Source: Elephas maximus indicus (Eukaryota > Chordata > Mammalia > Proboscidea > Elephantidae). From it: 64,000 bases of DNA. Made by a program: the position numbers and the translations under genes. The stretch lies in the NCBI RefSeq assembly GCF_024166365.1, contig NC_064822.1, positions 110,542,823 to 110,606,822 on the forward strand, in the 5' to 3' direction. How positions within the stretch are numbered: the stretch's first letter is position 1; each line of letters opens with the position of its first letter. The notes under the pieces were generated by a model, which saw only the letters and a list, made by a program, of their open reading frames with translations, was not told where the DNA came from and did no database searches. Positions 11,566 through 22,781 of this stretch are shown here, piece after piece.

Positions 11566-12590
11566 TTCCCCCCCCCCCATCCCCATTCAACTTGCCTTTT
11601 TGGCCTGTGCAAAAAACAGATAGATCTTGGAGAATGACAGTGGATTATTGAAAACTTCACCAGGTGGTGACTCTCATTGAAGCTGCTGTTACAGATGTGG
11701 TTTCATTGCTTGAGCACATTATTGCATCTCCTGGTACCTGGTATGAAGTTATTGATCTGTGTAATACCTTTTTCTTCATATCTGTTTCAAAGGACCACCA
11801 GAAGCAGTTTGCCCTCAGCTGGAAAGGCCAACAATATACCTTCAGTGTCCTACCTCAGAGCTACATCAAATCTTCAGCCCTATGTCATAATTTAGTCCTC
11901 AGGGACCTTGATCCCCTTTCCCTCCCACAGGACATCACACCTGTCCATTACACTGATGGCGTTAAGATGATTGGGCCTAGTAAGGAAGAAGTGTCAATGA
12001 CTGTGGACTTATTGGTAAAACATTTGCATCCTTGAGGGTGTGAAATTAATCCCACAAAAATTCAGGTGTCTTCCACCTCAGTGAAATTTCTAGGGGTCCA
12101 GTAGTTTGGGGCATATTGAGATATTCTTTGTAAAGTGAAGGAAAAGTTATTGCATCTGGCCCCTCCCACAACTAAAAAGGAGGCACAATGCGTAGTCTCT
12201 TTGGATTTTGGAGGCAACATATTCCTCATGTGGGCATGTTACATGGTCTGTTTATCAAGTGACTTGAAAATACACTCATTTTGTGTAGGGCCCAGAGCAA
12301 AAGAAAGCTCTGCAACAGACTCAGGCTACTGTGCCAGCCACTCTGCCACTTGGGCCACATGGCCCTACTGATTCAGTGGTGCTTGAAGTGTCAGTGGTAG
12401 ATAGAGATGCTGTTTGGAGTCTTTGGCAGGCCCCTATTGGTGAATCACAGTGCAGACTGTTAGAATTTTGGAGCAAAGTCCTGCCGTCCTTTCAGAAAAC
12501 AACTCTTCTTTTGAAAAACATTTTGGCTTGCTTTTGTGCCTCAGTAGAGACTGAATGCTTAACCGTGGGATACCCAGTCACCATGCAGCC
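11566..12590 (+). other. ERVL reverse transcriptase and RNase H region, fossil
   Basis: ERVL pol resumes after the RTE. It is recognisable from KDHQKQFALSWKGQQYTFSV (about 11789-11848), where the RT palm lies, and from VSVVDRDAVWSLWQAPIGES toward RNase H. Pol continues beyond the LTR insertion at 13107 to about 13430. A C-run lies at 11568-11578. This is a fossil; no function is expected. Confidence 0.8.
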
Positions 12591-13106
12591 TGCCATGGAT
12601 TGAATTGTGTCCTCCAAAAATATCTGTCAACTTGGCTAGGTCATGATTTCCTTGTATGATTGTATCACTGTCTATGGTTTTATCATCTGATATGATTTCC
12701 CTATGTGTTGTGAATCCTATCACTATGATGTAATAAGATGGATTTATGGCAGTATATTGGTAAGATCTACAAAATTAGATAGTGTCTTAAGCCAATCTCT
12801 TTTGAGATATAAAGGAGATGTGAGCAGAGAGACATGGGGACCTCATAACACCAAGACGGTAGCGCTGGGAGCAGAGTGTATCCTTTGGATCTGAGGTTCC
12901 TGCATGGAGAGGCTCCCAGACTAAGGGAAGACTGATGCATCACAAGGACCTTCCTTTGGAGCTGACAGAGAAAGAAAGCCTTCTCCTGGAGCTGATGCCC
13001 TGAATTAGGACTTCTAGCCTACCAGACTGTGAGAGAATAGACTTCTCTTTGTTAAAGCCATCCACTTGTGGTATTTCTGTTATAGCGGCACTAGATGACT
13101 AAGACA
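12591..13106 (+). repeat. Solitary LTR inserted into the ERVL
   Basis: About 516 bp beginning tgccatggattgaattgtgt and ending cactagatgactaagaca, with ERVL pol sequence on both sides. It belongs to the same LTR family as 15624-16114 (minus), sharing aacttggctaggtcatgatt and a ttgttaaagcc...ttatagc...cactag...taagaca end. It is a lone LTR with no internal region beside it, of the ERVL/MaLR style. It is younger than the ERVL it sits in. Confidence 0.75.
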
Positions 13107-13690
13107 TGGCCTGAGCTGCCCGTTGTGAAATGGGTGTTGTCTGATATACAGAGTCATAAAGTTGGATGTTCACAGCAGTACTCCGTTAGTAAATGAAAGT
13201 GGCGTATATGAGGTCAGGCCCCAGCAAGACCTGAAGGCACAAGTAAGTTGCACGAAGAAATGGCTGAAATGCCCATGGTTTCCACTCCTGTCACATTATC
13301 TTCCTTCTCCCAGTCTGCACCTATAGCCTCATGGGGAGTTCCTTATGATCAATTGGCTGAGGAAGAGAAAAATTGTGCATTGTTTACAGATGGTTCTGTG
13401 TGATGTGCAGGCACCACTCAAAAGTGGACAACAGCAGCACTGTAGCCCACCAGGCAAAGAACCATGACCACCTGAGGTGCTTGGTGAGGGCAAAGGGGAT
13501 ATGGAATGGGTGTGGAAGAAGGTAGTTCTAAATACCAGTTACAAGTATGTAACCAGTTGCAAAAAAGGAAGACTGTAATTGTTATGAGTATCTGCTTTGT
13601 ATGTGTGCATTAAATATTTTTTTCTTTACTTATAAAATGTAAGATGTAAACAGGGCTACTGCATATCCTGTTGTGTATGTGTTTGTTGTA
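13107..13690 (+). other. ERVL RNase H end and pre-LTR region, fossil
   Basis: Pol text continues directly from 12590 (proline-glutamate-leucine-proline wording) into an RNase H-like stretch around 13370-13430. Non-coding sequence then runs to the 3' LTR. No envelope gene is seen. Confidence 0.65.
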
Positions 13691-14228
13691 CCATGTTAGG
13701 TGGAAGTATGACTTTATGATATAATTTGGCAGTCATATGATGATGTGATCATTTCTGTGATGAGATTTGATAAAATGTGATCACCTCCATGATAGGATCT
13801 GCTGTGAGAAGAAAATCAGTTGAAAGTGAGTTTCCTTAGGGGTGTAGCCTGTGTCGATTGTAAGTAGTCTTTCTGGCAAGGCTTGTGGGCTTTTGCTTGC
13901 TCTGGATCCTGCAGCTGGCTCCTGTTTGTCTGACCTCTGGTTCTTGGGATTTGAGCTAGTAGCTTATCTGCTGTCTTGTCTGCTGATATTGGGATTCATC
14001 AATCTTCACAGCCTGTGAGCAAGAGCCCTGCTGTCTGGCTGCAGATTTTGGGTTCGCCAGCCCCTGTGGCTGTGTGAATCAGGAAAAGCCTCTATTCTGA
14101 TGCATGGACGTGGGATGTTCCAGCCTCTACAATTATGTGAGCTATTTCCTTAATATAAATCTCCCTCTCTCTGTATATATTTATATATTGTTCTGGTTTT
14201 GTTTCTCTAGAAAACCCAGCCTAAGACA
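13690..14228 (+). repeat. 3' LTR of the ERVL
   Basis: This pairs with the 5' LTR at 6059-6614. It ends in cctaagaca at 14228, immediately before the second half of the disrupted SINE. The start is uncertain by a few tens of bases. Confidence 0.75.
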
Positions 14229-14364
14229 CTGTCTGGTTGGTTCCTACTCATAGTGTCCCTATAGGACTGGCCCATAGGGTTTCCAAGGAGTGGCTGGTGA
14301 ATTTGAACTGTCAACCTTTTGGTAATCAGCTGTAGCTCTTAACCACTGTGCCACCAGAGCTCCT
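14229..14364 (-). mobile_element. SINE, larger piece, split by the ERVL
   Basis: A minus-strand tRNA-derived SINE with typical internal text ggtttccaaggagtggctgg and a head ending ccaccagagctcc. The missing tail piece lies at about 6030-6058, on the other side of the ERVL. The flanking cttatatctca-type sequence at about 6012-6030 and at 14363-14374 is the likely target duplication of the original SINE insertion. Confidence 0.75.
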
Positions 14365-14540
14365 TATATCTCAAAAAAGTTTTTTTTTTTTTTAAAGAAC
14401 AAGTGGTAATATTACTCAATCATTAATACTACACATAGGGTTGCCATGAGTAAGAATCGACTCAATGACAATGGGTTATTAAAGGGATAAGGCAGAACTG
14501 TTTGTTACAAATTTGTAATGAAATAAGGAACTAATTAATA
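14365..14540. other. Duplicated flank of the old L1
   Basis: T-tract and flanking DNA, including ggataaggcagaactgtttg (14488-14507), which recurs at about 40845-40865 after the second copy of the L1. Because it lies beyond the L1 3' end, it shows that DNA outside the L1 was duplicated too. A SINE tail scrap lies at about 14436-14480. Confidence 0.65.
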
Positions 14541-15623
14541 CCAAAGATGAGGAAATTAAAGATTTTTACCAACTTCTGCAGTCTGAACAGACTATCAATT
14601 GGTCATAAGCAAGTTCAAGTTGAAGCTGAAGGAAATTAGAACAAGTCCATAAGAGCCAAAATATGACTTAGTATATCCCACCTGAATTTAGTAACTATCT
14701 CAAGAATAGATTTGACACATTGAACACTAATGACTGAAGATCAGATGAGTTGTGGAATGACATCACAGATATTATACATGGAGAAAGCAAGAGGCCATTA
14801 AAAAAACAAGAAAGAATAGACCAAAATAGATGTCTGAAGAGACTCTGAAACCTACTTTTGAAAGCACAGTAGCTAAAGCAAATAGGAGAGATGATGAAGC
14901 AAAGAACTGAACAGAAGATTTCAAAGGGCATCTCAAGAAGACAAAGTATTATAATGAAATGTGCCAATACCTAGAGTTAGAAAACCCAAAGGGAAGAATA
15001 TGCTCAGCATTTTTCAAGCTGAAAGAACTGAAAAAAAAAAATTCCAAGCCTCGAGCTGCAGTATTTATGGATCCTACCAGAAAAAATATTAAATGGCATA
15101 GGAAGCATCAAAAGAAGATGGAAGGAATACACAGAGTCACTGTACCAAAAAGAATTGATCAACACTGAACCATTTCAGGAGGTAGCATATGATCAAGAAC
15201 TGATGGTACTGAAGGAAGAAAAGTCCAAGCTGCACTGAAGGCATTGGTGAAAAATAAGGCTCCAGAAAATTGATGGAATAACAATTGAGATGTTTCAACA
15301 AACAGATACAGCACTGGAGGTGCTCACTCTTCTATGCCAAGAAATTTGGAAGACGGCTTCCTCACGAAATGACTGGAATAGATCCATATTTGTACCCATT
15401 TCAAAGAAAGGTGATTCAACAGAATGTGAAAATTACTGAACAATTTCATTAATATCACACACAAGTAAAATTTTGCTGAAGATCATTCAAAAGCATGGTA
15501 GCAGTACATTGACAAGGAACTGTCAGAAATTCAAGCTGGGTTTGTAGGAGTACGTGGAACAAGGGATATCATTGCTGCTGTCAGATGGGTCCTGGCTGAA
15601 GTCAGAGAATACCAGAAAGATGT
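14541..15623 (+). mobile_element. RTE LINE fragment
   Basis: Internal RTE sequence on the plus strand, from the endonuclease end (caacttctgcagtctgaa) to the start of the RT (gagaataccagaaagatg). A short internal jump occurs near 14593, where the sequence passes directly to tcaattggtcat. Frames are broken. It stops exactly where an LTR element begins at 15624, and no continuation is seen beyond that element. Confidence 0.8.
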
Positions 15624-16114
15624 TGTCTTAGTTTTCTAGTGCTGCTATAATAGAAATACCATAAGTGGACGGCTTTAACAAGGAAATTTATTTTCTCACA
15701 GTATATGAGGCTAGAAGTCTGAACTCAGGGTTCCAGTTCCAGCGGAAGGCTTTTTCTTTCTATCAGCTCTGAGGGACAGTTCTTGTCATAGATCTTCCCC
15801 AGTAGAGGAGTTTCTCAGTGCAGGGTCCCTGGGTCCAAAAGAAATGCTATTCTCTTGGCTCTTGTTTCTCGGTGGTGTGAGTTTGTCTGTCTCTTTTCTT
15901 GCTTCTCTCTTTTATGTCTTAAAAGAGATAGACTTAAAACACAACCTAATCTTGTAGATTGAATCCTGCCTTATTAACATACCTGCCCCAATCCTGCCTC
16001 ATTAACATCTCTGTCACATCAGATGACAAAATTGTGGATGATCACACAATCCTGGGAATCGTGGCCTAGCCAAGTTGGCACATATTTTTGGGGGACACAA
16101 TTCAATCCATAACA
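15624..16114 (-). repeat. LTR of the same family as 12591-13106
   Basis: On the minus strand this starts tgttatggattgaattgtgt, contains aacttggctaggccacgatt, and ends cactagaaaactaagaca. All three anchors match the lone LTR inside the ERVL. Confidence 0.75.
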
Positions 16115-16859
16115 TTCAACCCTTTGGCTCCCCCAAATTCATGCCCTTGCCACATGTAAAATGCATTTACCTCATCATATATAGCAAAACTCTTAAGTCA
16201 ACTCTAAGTCCAGAACCCAAAACTTTCTCTTCATCTTTGAAATCTAGAATACAAACTATCTGTTACAAAGTACAATGGTGGAACAGCCTCATGCTAGACA
16301 TTTCCATTACAAATGGGAGAAATTGGAGGGAAAGAAGGGATAACAGACACCAAACAAGTCAGCAGAACACATAACATTAGCTCTCAAGGCTTGAAAGCAA
16401 TCCTCTGTACTCTGTACTTACACAGTGGTCCTGCCCTCCAGACCCTGGGTATTGGTCAAACTCTCTGAATTCTGGGTGGAAGCCCGTTGGCTGTGGGCTT
16501 CAGTTCTACCTCCCAGGCCCACTGGAATGGCAACTCTGCATCCTTGAATTTGGGTGGCCCCATTTTCCTAGTCCATCTGAGTGATAACTTCACCCTTTGA
16601 GACCCCAGAGGCCATCGCAACCCCACTTCACTATACACTCTTTGGCGAGGTGGTTGAGGGCAGACTGGGCTGGTGGTGTCAGCATCATGATGTTGGCCCA
16701 GCATTGTGGGAGCATTCACAGCCCCTTGCAAATAGGTGGTAGTGTCAGATGGGGAGTGGTATGGGCTCACTTGCACCATTCAGAAGCTGGTCAAGTGATG
16801 GGAGCAGAGGAGCAGTGCAGGCCTGGTGTGGCAGTGGGCCTTAGCAGGTGATGCTCTAG

Positions 16860-17735
16860 CCACGGCAATTTGTTGAGGACCAGCAGGAAGCGGGGGTGGC
16901 ATATGGGACTAGGGGCCAGGAAGAAAGAAAAAAAAAAAAGACAGAAAGAAAAAAAATGTAGCCAGTGGGCGTTGGCAGGGCAGATCTAGGGGCTGGTGCT
17001 AAGGGGGAGTTCACATATGAGTCTAGATGGGACGTAGAAAGTGGCAGACCAGTGGCTTTCTAGCTGTGGCAATGCAGTGTGGCCTGAAGGGAAGGGGTAG
17101 AGGTGGCGTGTGGGCCTAGGTGGGAGGGAGAAAGAAAAGGAAGAAAGGGAAAAAGAAAAGAAAAAAATGGCATAGCAGGTGGGATGCAGGGCACATGCTG
17201 GGTAACAGTGGCGGGCTGGTAGCTCTGTACCCAAAGCAGCGTGGCATGGCTCAGCAAAAAGGTATGGGGTTGGCATAAGGGCTAGATGTGAGGGAGAAAG
17301 AAAAGGAGGAAAGGAGGAAAAAAATGGTGTGGCACGAGCCAGCAGGTGGAGGTGGGGTGGACTCATGGTGACAGCAGGTTAGTAGCCCTCTAGCTGAGAA
17401 CCCTAGTGTGGTCCATTGGGAAGGGGTAGCAGTGGTGTGTGGAGCTAGGTGGGAGGAATAAAGAAAAGGAAGAAAGGTAAAAGAAAAAAAATAATGCAGT
17501 AGTAGTTGGCGGGTGGGGGAGGGATGGAGGAAGGGCGATGGCGGACTGGTAGCTCTCTAGCCAAGTTGTGCAGCATAAACCATTGGTAGGGGTGGGGTGG
17601 AGTATGGGGCTAGGTGGGAATGAGAAAGGAAAGGAAGTGAAAAAGAAATGACACTGCAGGAGCCAGCGGGTGGGGGGAGAGGTGGTCCAGTAGCTTTCTA
17701 GCTGAGTGGCACACCTAGACCCATCCGGGAAGGGG
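16860..17735. repeat. Minisatellite, ~165-bp unit, about 5 copies
   Basis: Tandem units share gctaggtgggag followed by a purine tract of gaaagaaaaggaagaaagg type, then a ggctggtagctctctagcc-type segment. The ctagg anchors lie near 16908, 17115, 17281, 17444 and 17609, a spacing of about 207 and then 166, 163 and 165 bp. The array is strongly strand-asymmetric (purine-rich on plus). It lies inside the LTR element's internal region. Confidence 0.75.
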
Positions 17736-18065
17736 TGGGATGGTAGAAGGACGAGGGATGGGAAATCATGTTTCTCTGGATACCAAGTGTTCTGTGTCCT
17801 GTTGGGAGCTCCACAAAGTTGCCTTCCCATACTCCCTATCCATGGGCATTGCTGTCTGTGCTCCAACATGGCAACACTGTGCCTTGTTAGTTACCAGGGG
17901 ACCTTCACTCTCTATCTCTGCTTGGTCTGTTTTCCTTCAGTTTCTTCTTCCATTCGGTGCTTCATCCAGTTCTTTCTCCCTTCATTTGATGCTTAGGGCT
18001 CCAGGATTGACGTTTGTTATCTGTGACATTGGGACAGTGTGATGCGTCTGTCTGGGGTACCATGT

Positions 18066-18516
18066 TGGCTCCACCTGTGTATCTTTATCTTAATGAGATG
18101 TTTTATAGAATTTGTGAATAAAAGGTTGGCTTCACAGTGGTTTAACAAGTGTGCATTTCTTGAGCTGATTAATGGATCTTTATAAATCTAGAGCGAGATT
18201 TTATCAAGTAGCCTTGAATTATTCCTGCTCAAAAATTCTTTCAGGGAAAACTTAAGACAGAAGTAATAATAAAACTTCCATATCATTAAAAACATGAAGG
18301 ATTCACTAATACCAGGGCATCCACAAACATGATTAAACTAATTTTTATTACATAGAAATATAGGATAAAACCAACAGCCTAAAATGTAAATAAAGACGTG
18401 AAATATAAAACAATGCAAACTGGAAAGAAATAGGCAGAAAGATAAAAGGAGATGTGGGAGAAATACACAGAACAAGAGTAGGGAACATTTGGCTTAGTTG
18501 CAACTCACATGGAAAT
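18066..18516. other. Gene-free stretch
   Basis: AT-rich intergenic DNA. No gene, RNA gene or clear repeat was recognised. Confidence 0.5.
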
Positions 18517-18706
18517 GGAGACCACTGGTGGTGCAAATGGTTAACATACTCAGCTGCTAACTGCAAAGTTGGTGGTTCGAGTTCACCCCGGGGCACCTCA
18601 GCAGAAAGGCATGCCAATCTCCTTATGAAAAATCAGTCATCGACAACATTATGGATCACAGTTATTCTCTGACACACATGAGATTGACACGAGATGGCAA
18701 CCAGTA
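18517..18706 (+). mobile_element. SINE, divergent subtype
   Basis: A tRNA-derived SINE with a head of ggagaccactggtggtgcaa, a B-box-like ggttcgagttc, then cagcagaaaggcatgccaat, and a tail with gacacacatgagattgac. It differs from the common SINE here and resembles the one at 52035-52232, so it is probably an older subfamily. Confidence 0.7.
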
Positions 18707-18845
18707 AGTAAGGAAAAAACAACAAATGAAAACAAAATTAATGGTTTCTTTTAACTACAAGATTAAGAAGAGGCATTGTATAAAAAAAACTTCCAGTCTT
18801 ACATGCCTTAAACGAAGTGTAACTATCAGTTAATTAGGAGGTGAT

Positions 18846-19005
18846 GGCAACCTCCCATGTTACACAGCAGAACTGTTCCATAGGGTTTTCATGGCTGTAA
18901 TATTTATGGAATCAGATCACCAGGCCTTTCTTGGGCAGCACCACAGTTTGAGTTCAAACCACCAACCTTTAGGTTAGCAAAGTGCAAACCATTGACTCAG
19001 AAGCA
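18846..19005 (-). mobile_element. SINE, older minus-strand copy
   Basis: On the plus strand it reads ggttttcatggctgtaatat, then accaccaaccttt and ggttagcaa, the reverse of an older SINE subtype with a longer middle, as at 42011-42215. It is degraded. Confidence 0.65.
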
Positions 19006-19944
19006 ACAGGTTTGGTTTTTGTTTTTTAGGCAGTGATATTTTAACTGGATGGATTGAATCTGGTGTGATGTAAAATCTTACCAAAAGGCTTTTTTTTAGA
19101 CACTAGCAAGATAGAAAAGATTCATTTGCTTCTGACTGGAGTTACTAATAAAAAATAAGAATGTTGAATCCAGAAATGAGAAGACTACAGGATAATATTA
19201 TATTTACCATTTTTTGTAATTTTGAGAGGATACCATTAAAGGGATTAACTATTCAGTGTAGCAGAATTGTGGTTAGAAGTTCTAAAAATCAGGAGGTGTC
19301 AGTTATAGAGAGGAAGATTTTAGTGTAATATAAACAAAAAGAAAACTTCCTAACAAGGAGTCTTGTCCAAAAAAACTTTGTGAGTATCCCAAAGATATTC
19401 AAAAAGTGAAAAAATCATACTTGGGTTTTGCTCCTCACATGGTCCTCATGGGATGGCCCTAGAGTTTGCCCGTGTTATGAAATAATAATTGACTTATTTT
19501 CAGTTCTTTCTCAGAGGGACCTTTTCTTCTAAAATTCTGAAAAACCTTATGCTGCAATACTCTGTAATAGTTTCATGGGACTGGAAAAAACCAAGACTAC
19601 CGTGGATTCTGGCTGCTGCTATTTTTGTAGATCATCGGGGACCAGGAACTGCTGTTGCCTTTCTTGAACATTCATTTGCTCCTGTCTTCATTCTGAGGCC
19701 TATAAAATGTCAGCATAGAGGCAAGAGATTTTCACGAACTTTGATTTCATAGATTTATTGGCACTTATTTCACCTTTGGTAGAAAAATACCCATAATTAT
19801 CTTAGAGAACTACAGAGGTTCCTAGTGTATCATCCTTACTCTGTGTTGAGACAGATACAACAAGTTAAAAAAAAAAAATATTAAAGAAAGGTCAAACTTT
19901 CAACACAGGTAATGGAAAATTATGGACCTACAGGTAATGCCACT
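19006..19944. other. Gene-free stretch
   Basis: Intergenic DNA. The 87-codon frame at 19489-19752 shows no recognisable domain and no splice or start context I would trust. An A-run lies at 19867-19878. Confidence 0.45.
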
Positions 19945-20143
19945 GGGGAGCCTTGGTGCCCATGGTTAAGCACTTGGCTGCTAACTGAAAGGTCAAGGGT
20001 TCGAACCCATCATTCAATCTGAGAGATGAAGATGTGTCAGTCTGCTTCTATGAAGATTTGCAGCCTTGGAAACCACATGAGGCAGTGCTACTCTGTCCTA
20101 CAGGGTCACTGTGAGTCGGAATAGACCAGATGATGATGGACTT
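19945..20143 (+). mobile_element. SINE
   Basis: A head of ggggagccttggtgcccatg, B-box-like gggttcgaaccc (about 19997), and a tail of gtgagtcggaatagacc. A likely target duplication, taatgccact, lies at about 19935-19944 and 20146-20156. Confidence 0.8.
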
Positions 20144-20821
20144 GATAATGCCACTATCAATGAACATGGGCGTGCAGTGTTTAGGAAGGGTGTTATTTTC
20201 TTGGGGATTAAACTTATTTGACCTTTTTAATTTCAACATTGTAATTGATAGTTTATATTTCTCAAATATATCTTTTTCTTAGAACAAAATAAAAAAGAAA
20301 AAAGGATCTCTGCAGTTTCACGTAAAATAGATTCACAAGACAGAAAAGAAATATAAATTCAGGTAAGAAAAATTATAAAACAACCTTATCTATTTTAGTC
20401 ATATAATAAGGCAGTCAAGACTATTTGTTACGTGCTTAAAAGTGTATTTTTTTCCATGGGCTTCAAAAATGTGCTATGCCATAAATTACAGATTACCAGG
20501 TTGAGAATAAATCTGGAGAATTCACATTTGACCGCCTGAAGGAATATCATGGCTAAATCACACGGGGTGTAGGACAGAGCTGGTGATTAGAATATAGCTT
20601 TAGGGATATATATGCTATTAATTCATTCTTTCTCTTGTGTTCTACTGCTTAGAAAACTTCACAATCAGAAAATTATTCCATTATCTCTAATCAATTATTT
20701 CATAAATTATACTATTTATAATTATTTTATTAATGGAGATAAGCCTTTTGATAGTCTTACATAAAAGGAATAAACAATATTACTTTACTCTAGGTTAGAA
20801 TCATCACCTTTTCCTTAGAGG
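20144..20821. other. Gene-free AT-rich stretch
   Basis: Nothing recognised. AT-rich intergenic sequence. Confidence 0.45.
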
Positions 20822-20823
20822 TA

Positions 20824-21173
20824 CAGGCAGTCCCTGGATTATGAATGTACTACTTACGGAAAACTTGTACTGGCCCTTTAAGGTTATGTATATATGTCCT
20901 CACTTTGAAATGATTGAACCAACATGTGACCACAACAAATCCTTCATCACAATCACCTTCACTCGCTGCACATGCAGATTTTAAATCACTGAAAAGTCTT
21001 CTACCCTTTTCTGCCACCTACGTACAGCTAAATAAGGACCATAAACACCTGTTCAGACTTACCTACAAATTCTTAAGGACACACTCATTTTTCTGAATCA
21101 AAAATTTTGAAACAATGTGGTTAAAATATTTATGGACCGTTTAAAGTCAGGTTTGCTCTCAAAAGTCTGCCTG
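20824..21173. mobile_element. Non-autonomous Tc1/mariner-type DNA transposon
   Basis: A 350-bp element with short inverted ends caggcag...ctgcctg, flanked by TA dinucleotides at 20822-20823 and 21174-21175, the target duplication of Tc1/mariner-type elements. The left end (caggcagtccctggattatg) resembles Tigger-like elements. It has no transposase; the 60-codon frame at 20914-21096 has no recognised domain. Confidence 0.7.
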
Positions 21174-21175
21174 TA

Positions 21176-22519
21176 TTAAAGTTGCCATGTTTATAGACCT
21201 CCTAGCTAAAAGTTTTATTATCTAAGTTGCTTTTCAGTTTAGCATTTAAAATTTTTTTTTTCTGTAAAATAATAGCATTGAGTGTCTTTATTTATTACTG
21301 GAGATTTAGTAATGAATTAAAGTAGTTATAATATTGTAATAAACATTTCATAGCATATATCACAGTATGTCATAAGTAAGCATTCAATTCTATTTTAGTG
21401 CCAAGTACAATACCTGGCACAGAGTCGATACTCAATTAACATTTACTAAGCATGAGGATGAGACATATGAAAATCGATTATCCTTGAAAAATTAACATTA
21501 ATTTCATTTATGTAAAGTAAAAAAAGTAACCTTTATTTGGTTTAAGAACTTAAGATTTTGTCCTTCTTTCTCCTGCTCCAGCCTCATCACCTCCTCCTCC
21601 TCTTTTTAAATAAGATCAATAGACAAGGTCTACTAAGCTTGTGATGTGTTGCAGAAGTAAGAAATGTGTGTGGAGTGATTGAAACGTATCTTAAAAGACT
21701 TTCCTATGACACTTGGTTTAAATGCCACCAGAGAAGAAAAGAAGTGGCAGCGTTGCCCTCAATTGCTAGACTGTCAATGAATGTGTTGTTTCACGGAGGG
21801 GAGGGAGACACCCAAAACCCTAGAAATACTCCAAATAACCAATTGTTTAGCATGTCACCCAAATCCAAATAAGTTGCCTTATGTGCTTCAAGGAAATCAG
21901 GACTTATTTATTCTTAAAACAACTAAGTTTTTCATTATCAGGGGAATAGTTTATTAAAATTTGTTATCTAATCTTTTATGTAGTAAACTTTTTAGATTTG
22001 TGCCTTACTTTGAAGCTTCTAATTTTTTCTCAAATTCAGAATAGTTTGAGATGATGTAGATTTGTTTATGCATTTCTTTAGAGAAAAGTAGGATCCGTAA
22101 ACTTTATAGGGTAAGAAGAAATATAAAGTCGTCCCTCATATTTCACTTTCACAGTTAAATAAAATTAGACTAATTCCAGAAGCTGAAGATTGGTTCCACT
22201 TTAAAGTAAGACAATTAACTCTTTGGTAATTTATTTGTAGTTCTAAGAGCTCTTTTTGGTGAAAAGTTCGTGTTGCCTCAGAATGTACTTTTAGTTTCGT
22301 TTTCTCCTATTTTTTATTAGCGCATTGTAGTAAAGTGTTATTAGAGAGAAAAAGTGAATATTAAATAAGTTAAAATTTAAGAAAATGCCGTTTTCTTAAC
22401 ATTAGAAGTTTTTCAGACTTAAATTTCAAATTATCATCTCTATCTCAAATGGCAGTCATAAACCATCTCAAATGACAAGGTAAAGAGATCTAAAAATATA
22501 TCAAACTATGTTTTATTGA
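21176..22519. other. Gene-free stretch with MIR/L2-like scrap
   Basis: Mostly unassigned AT-rich DNA. Positions about 21395-21450 (acctggcacagagtcgatac) resemble the 3' end of a MIR or L2. The small frame at 21666-21872 has no recognised similarity. Confidence 0.45.
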
Positions 22520-22690
22520 AAAAAGCACTGCACTTAAACACAAAATTTGAATTTGACTCACCCTGAGTCCAAATTCCATCTTTAACTAATTGTGTTTCCT
22601 TGCATAAGTCAAAGTAGCTCTCATCTTTAGTTTGCTCATATGAGGAACAAATAGGATGTTTATGAAAGTATTATATCAACTCTAAAGTCT
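22520..22690 (-). mobile_element. MIR SINE remnant
   Basis: It follows the reverse-MIR pattern: agcactgcact, then gagtccaaattccatc, ttgcataagtcaaa and tttgctcatatgaggaacaa. Old and degraded, just upstream of an OR pseudogene. Confidence 0.65.
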
Positions 22691-22781
22691 TCTATACTGT
22701 GAAGTGTTATTTGCGAGACTAGGGAAAGAGTGGAAAGTTTATTTTTTGACTTTCTCTTATATTTTTAAGCAGAAATTTGCC

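Larger units (their letters stand above)
6059..14228 (+). mobile_element. ERVL-family endogenous retrovirus, fossil
   Basis: A class III (ERVL) provirus in plus orientation. It has two related LTRs (about 6059-6614 and about 13690-14228), a primer-binding-site-like stretch directly after the 5' LTR (tttggtactgagagtgg), and recognisable gag, protease, reverse transcriptase and RNase H parts. No env is seen, as is usual for ERVL. Both outer flanks are pieces of one SINE, so it inserted into a SINE. It was later invaded by two RTE LINEs (8796-10289 and 10443-11554) and an LTR (12591-13106). The LTRs look roughly 85 percent alike by eye, so it is tens of millions of years old. It is broken many times over and non-functional. 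Confidence 0.85.
15624..18065 (-). mobile_element. LTR element (ERVL/MaLR-like), minus strand, fossil
   Basis: On the minus strand, a non-coding internal region runs from about 18065 to 16115 and ends in a purine-rich stretch. The 3' LTR follows (16114 to 15624; tgttatggattgaattgtgt ... taagaca). The internal region holds a ~165-bp minisatellite (16860-17735). No 5' LTR was recognised. No gag or pol motif is seen, consistent with a non-autonomous MaLR-type element, though that family name is by style only. Frames at 16456-16779 and 17390-17869 are low-complexity products of the repeat. Broken and non-functional. Confidence 0.65.

Noticed and set aside
16986-17869. Phe/Pro/Ser-rich minus-strand frames of 126 and 159 codons
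   Set aside because: They are translations of the purine-rich minisatellite and have low complexity.
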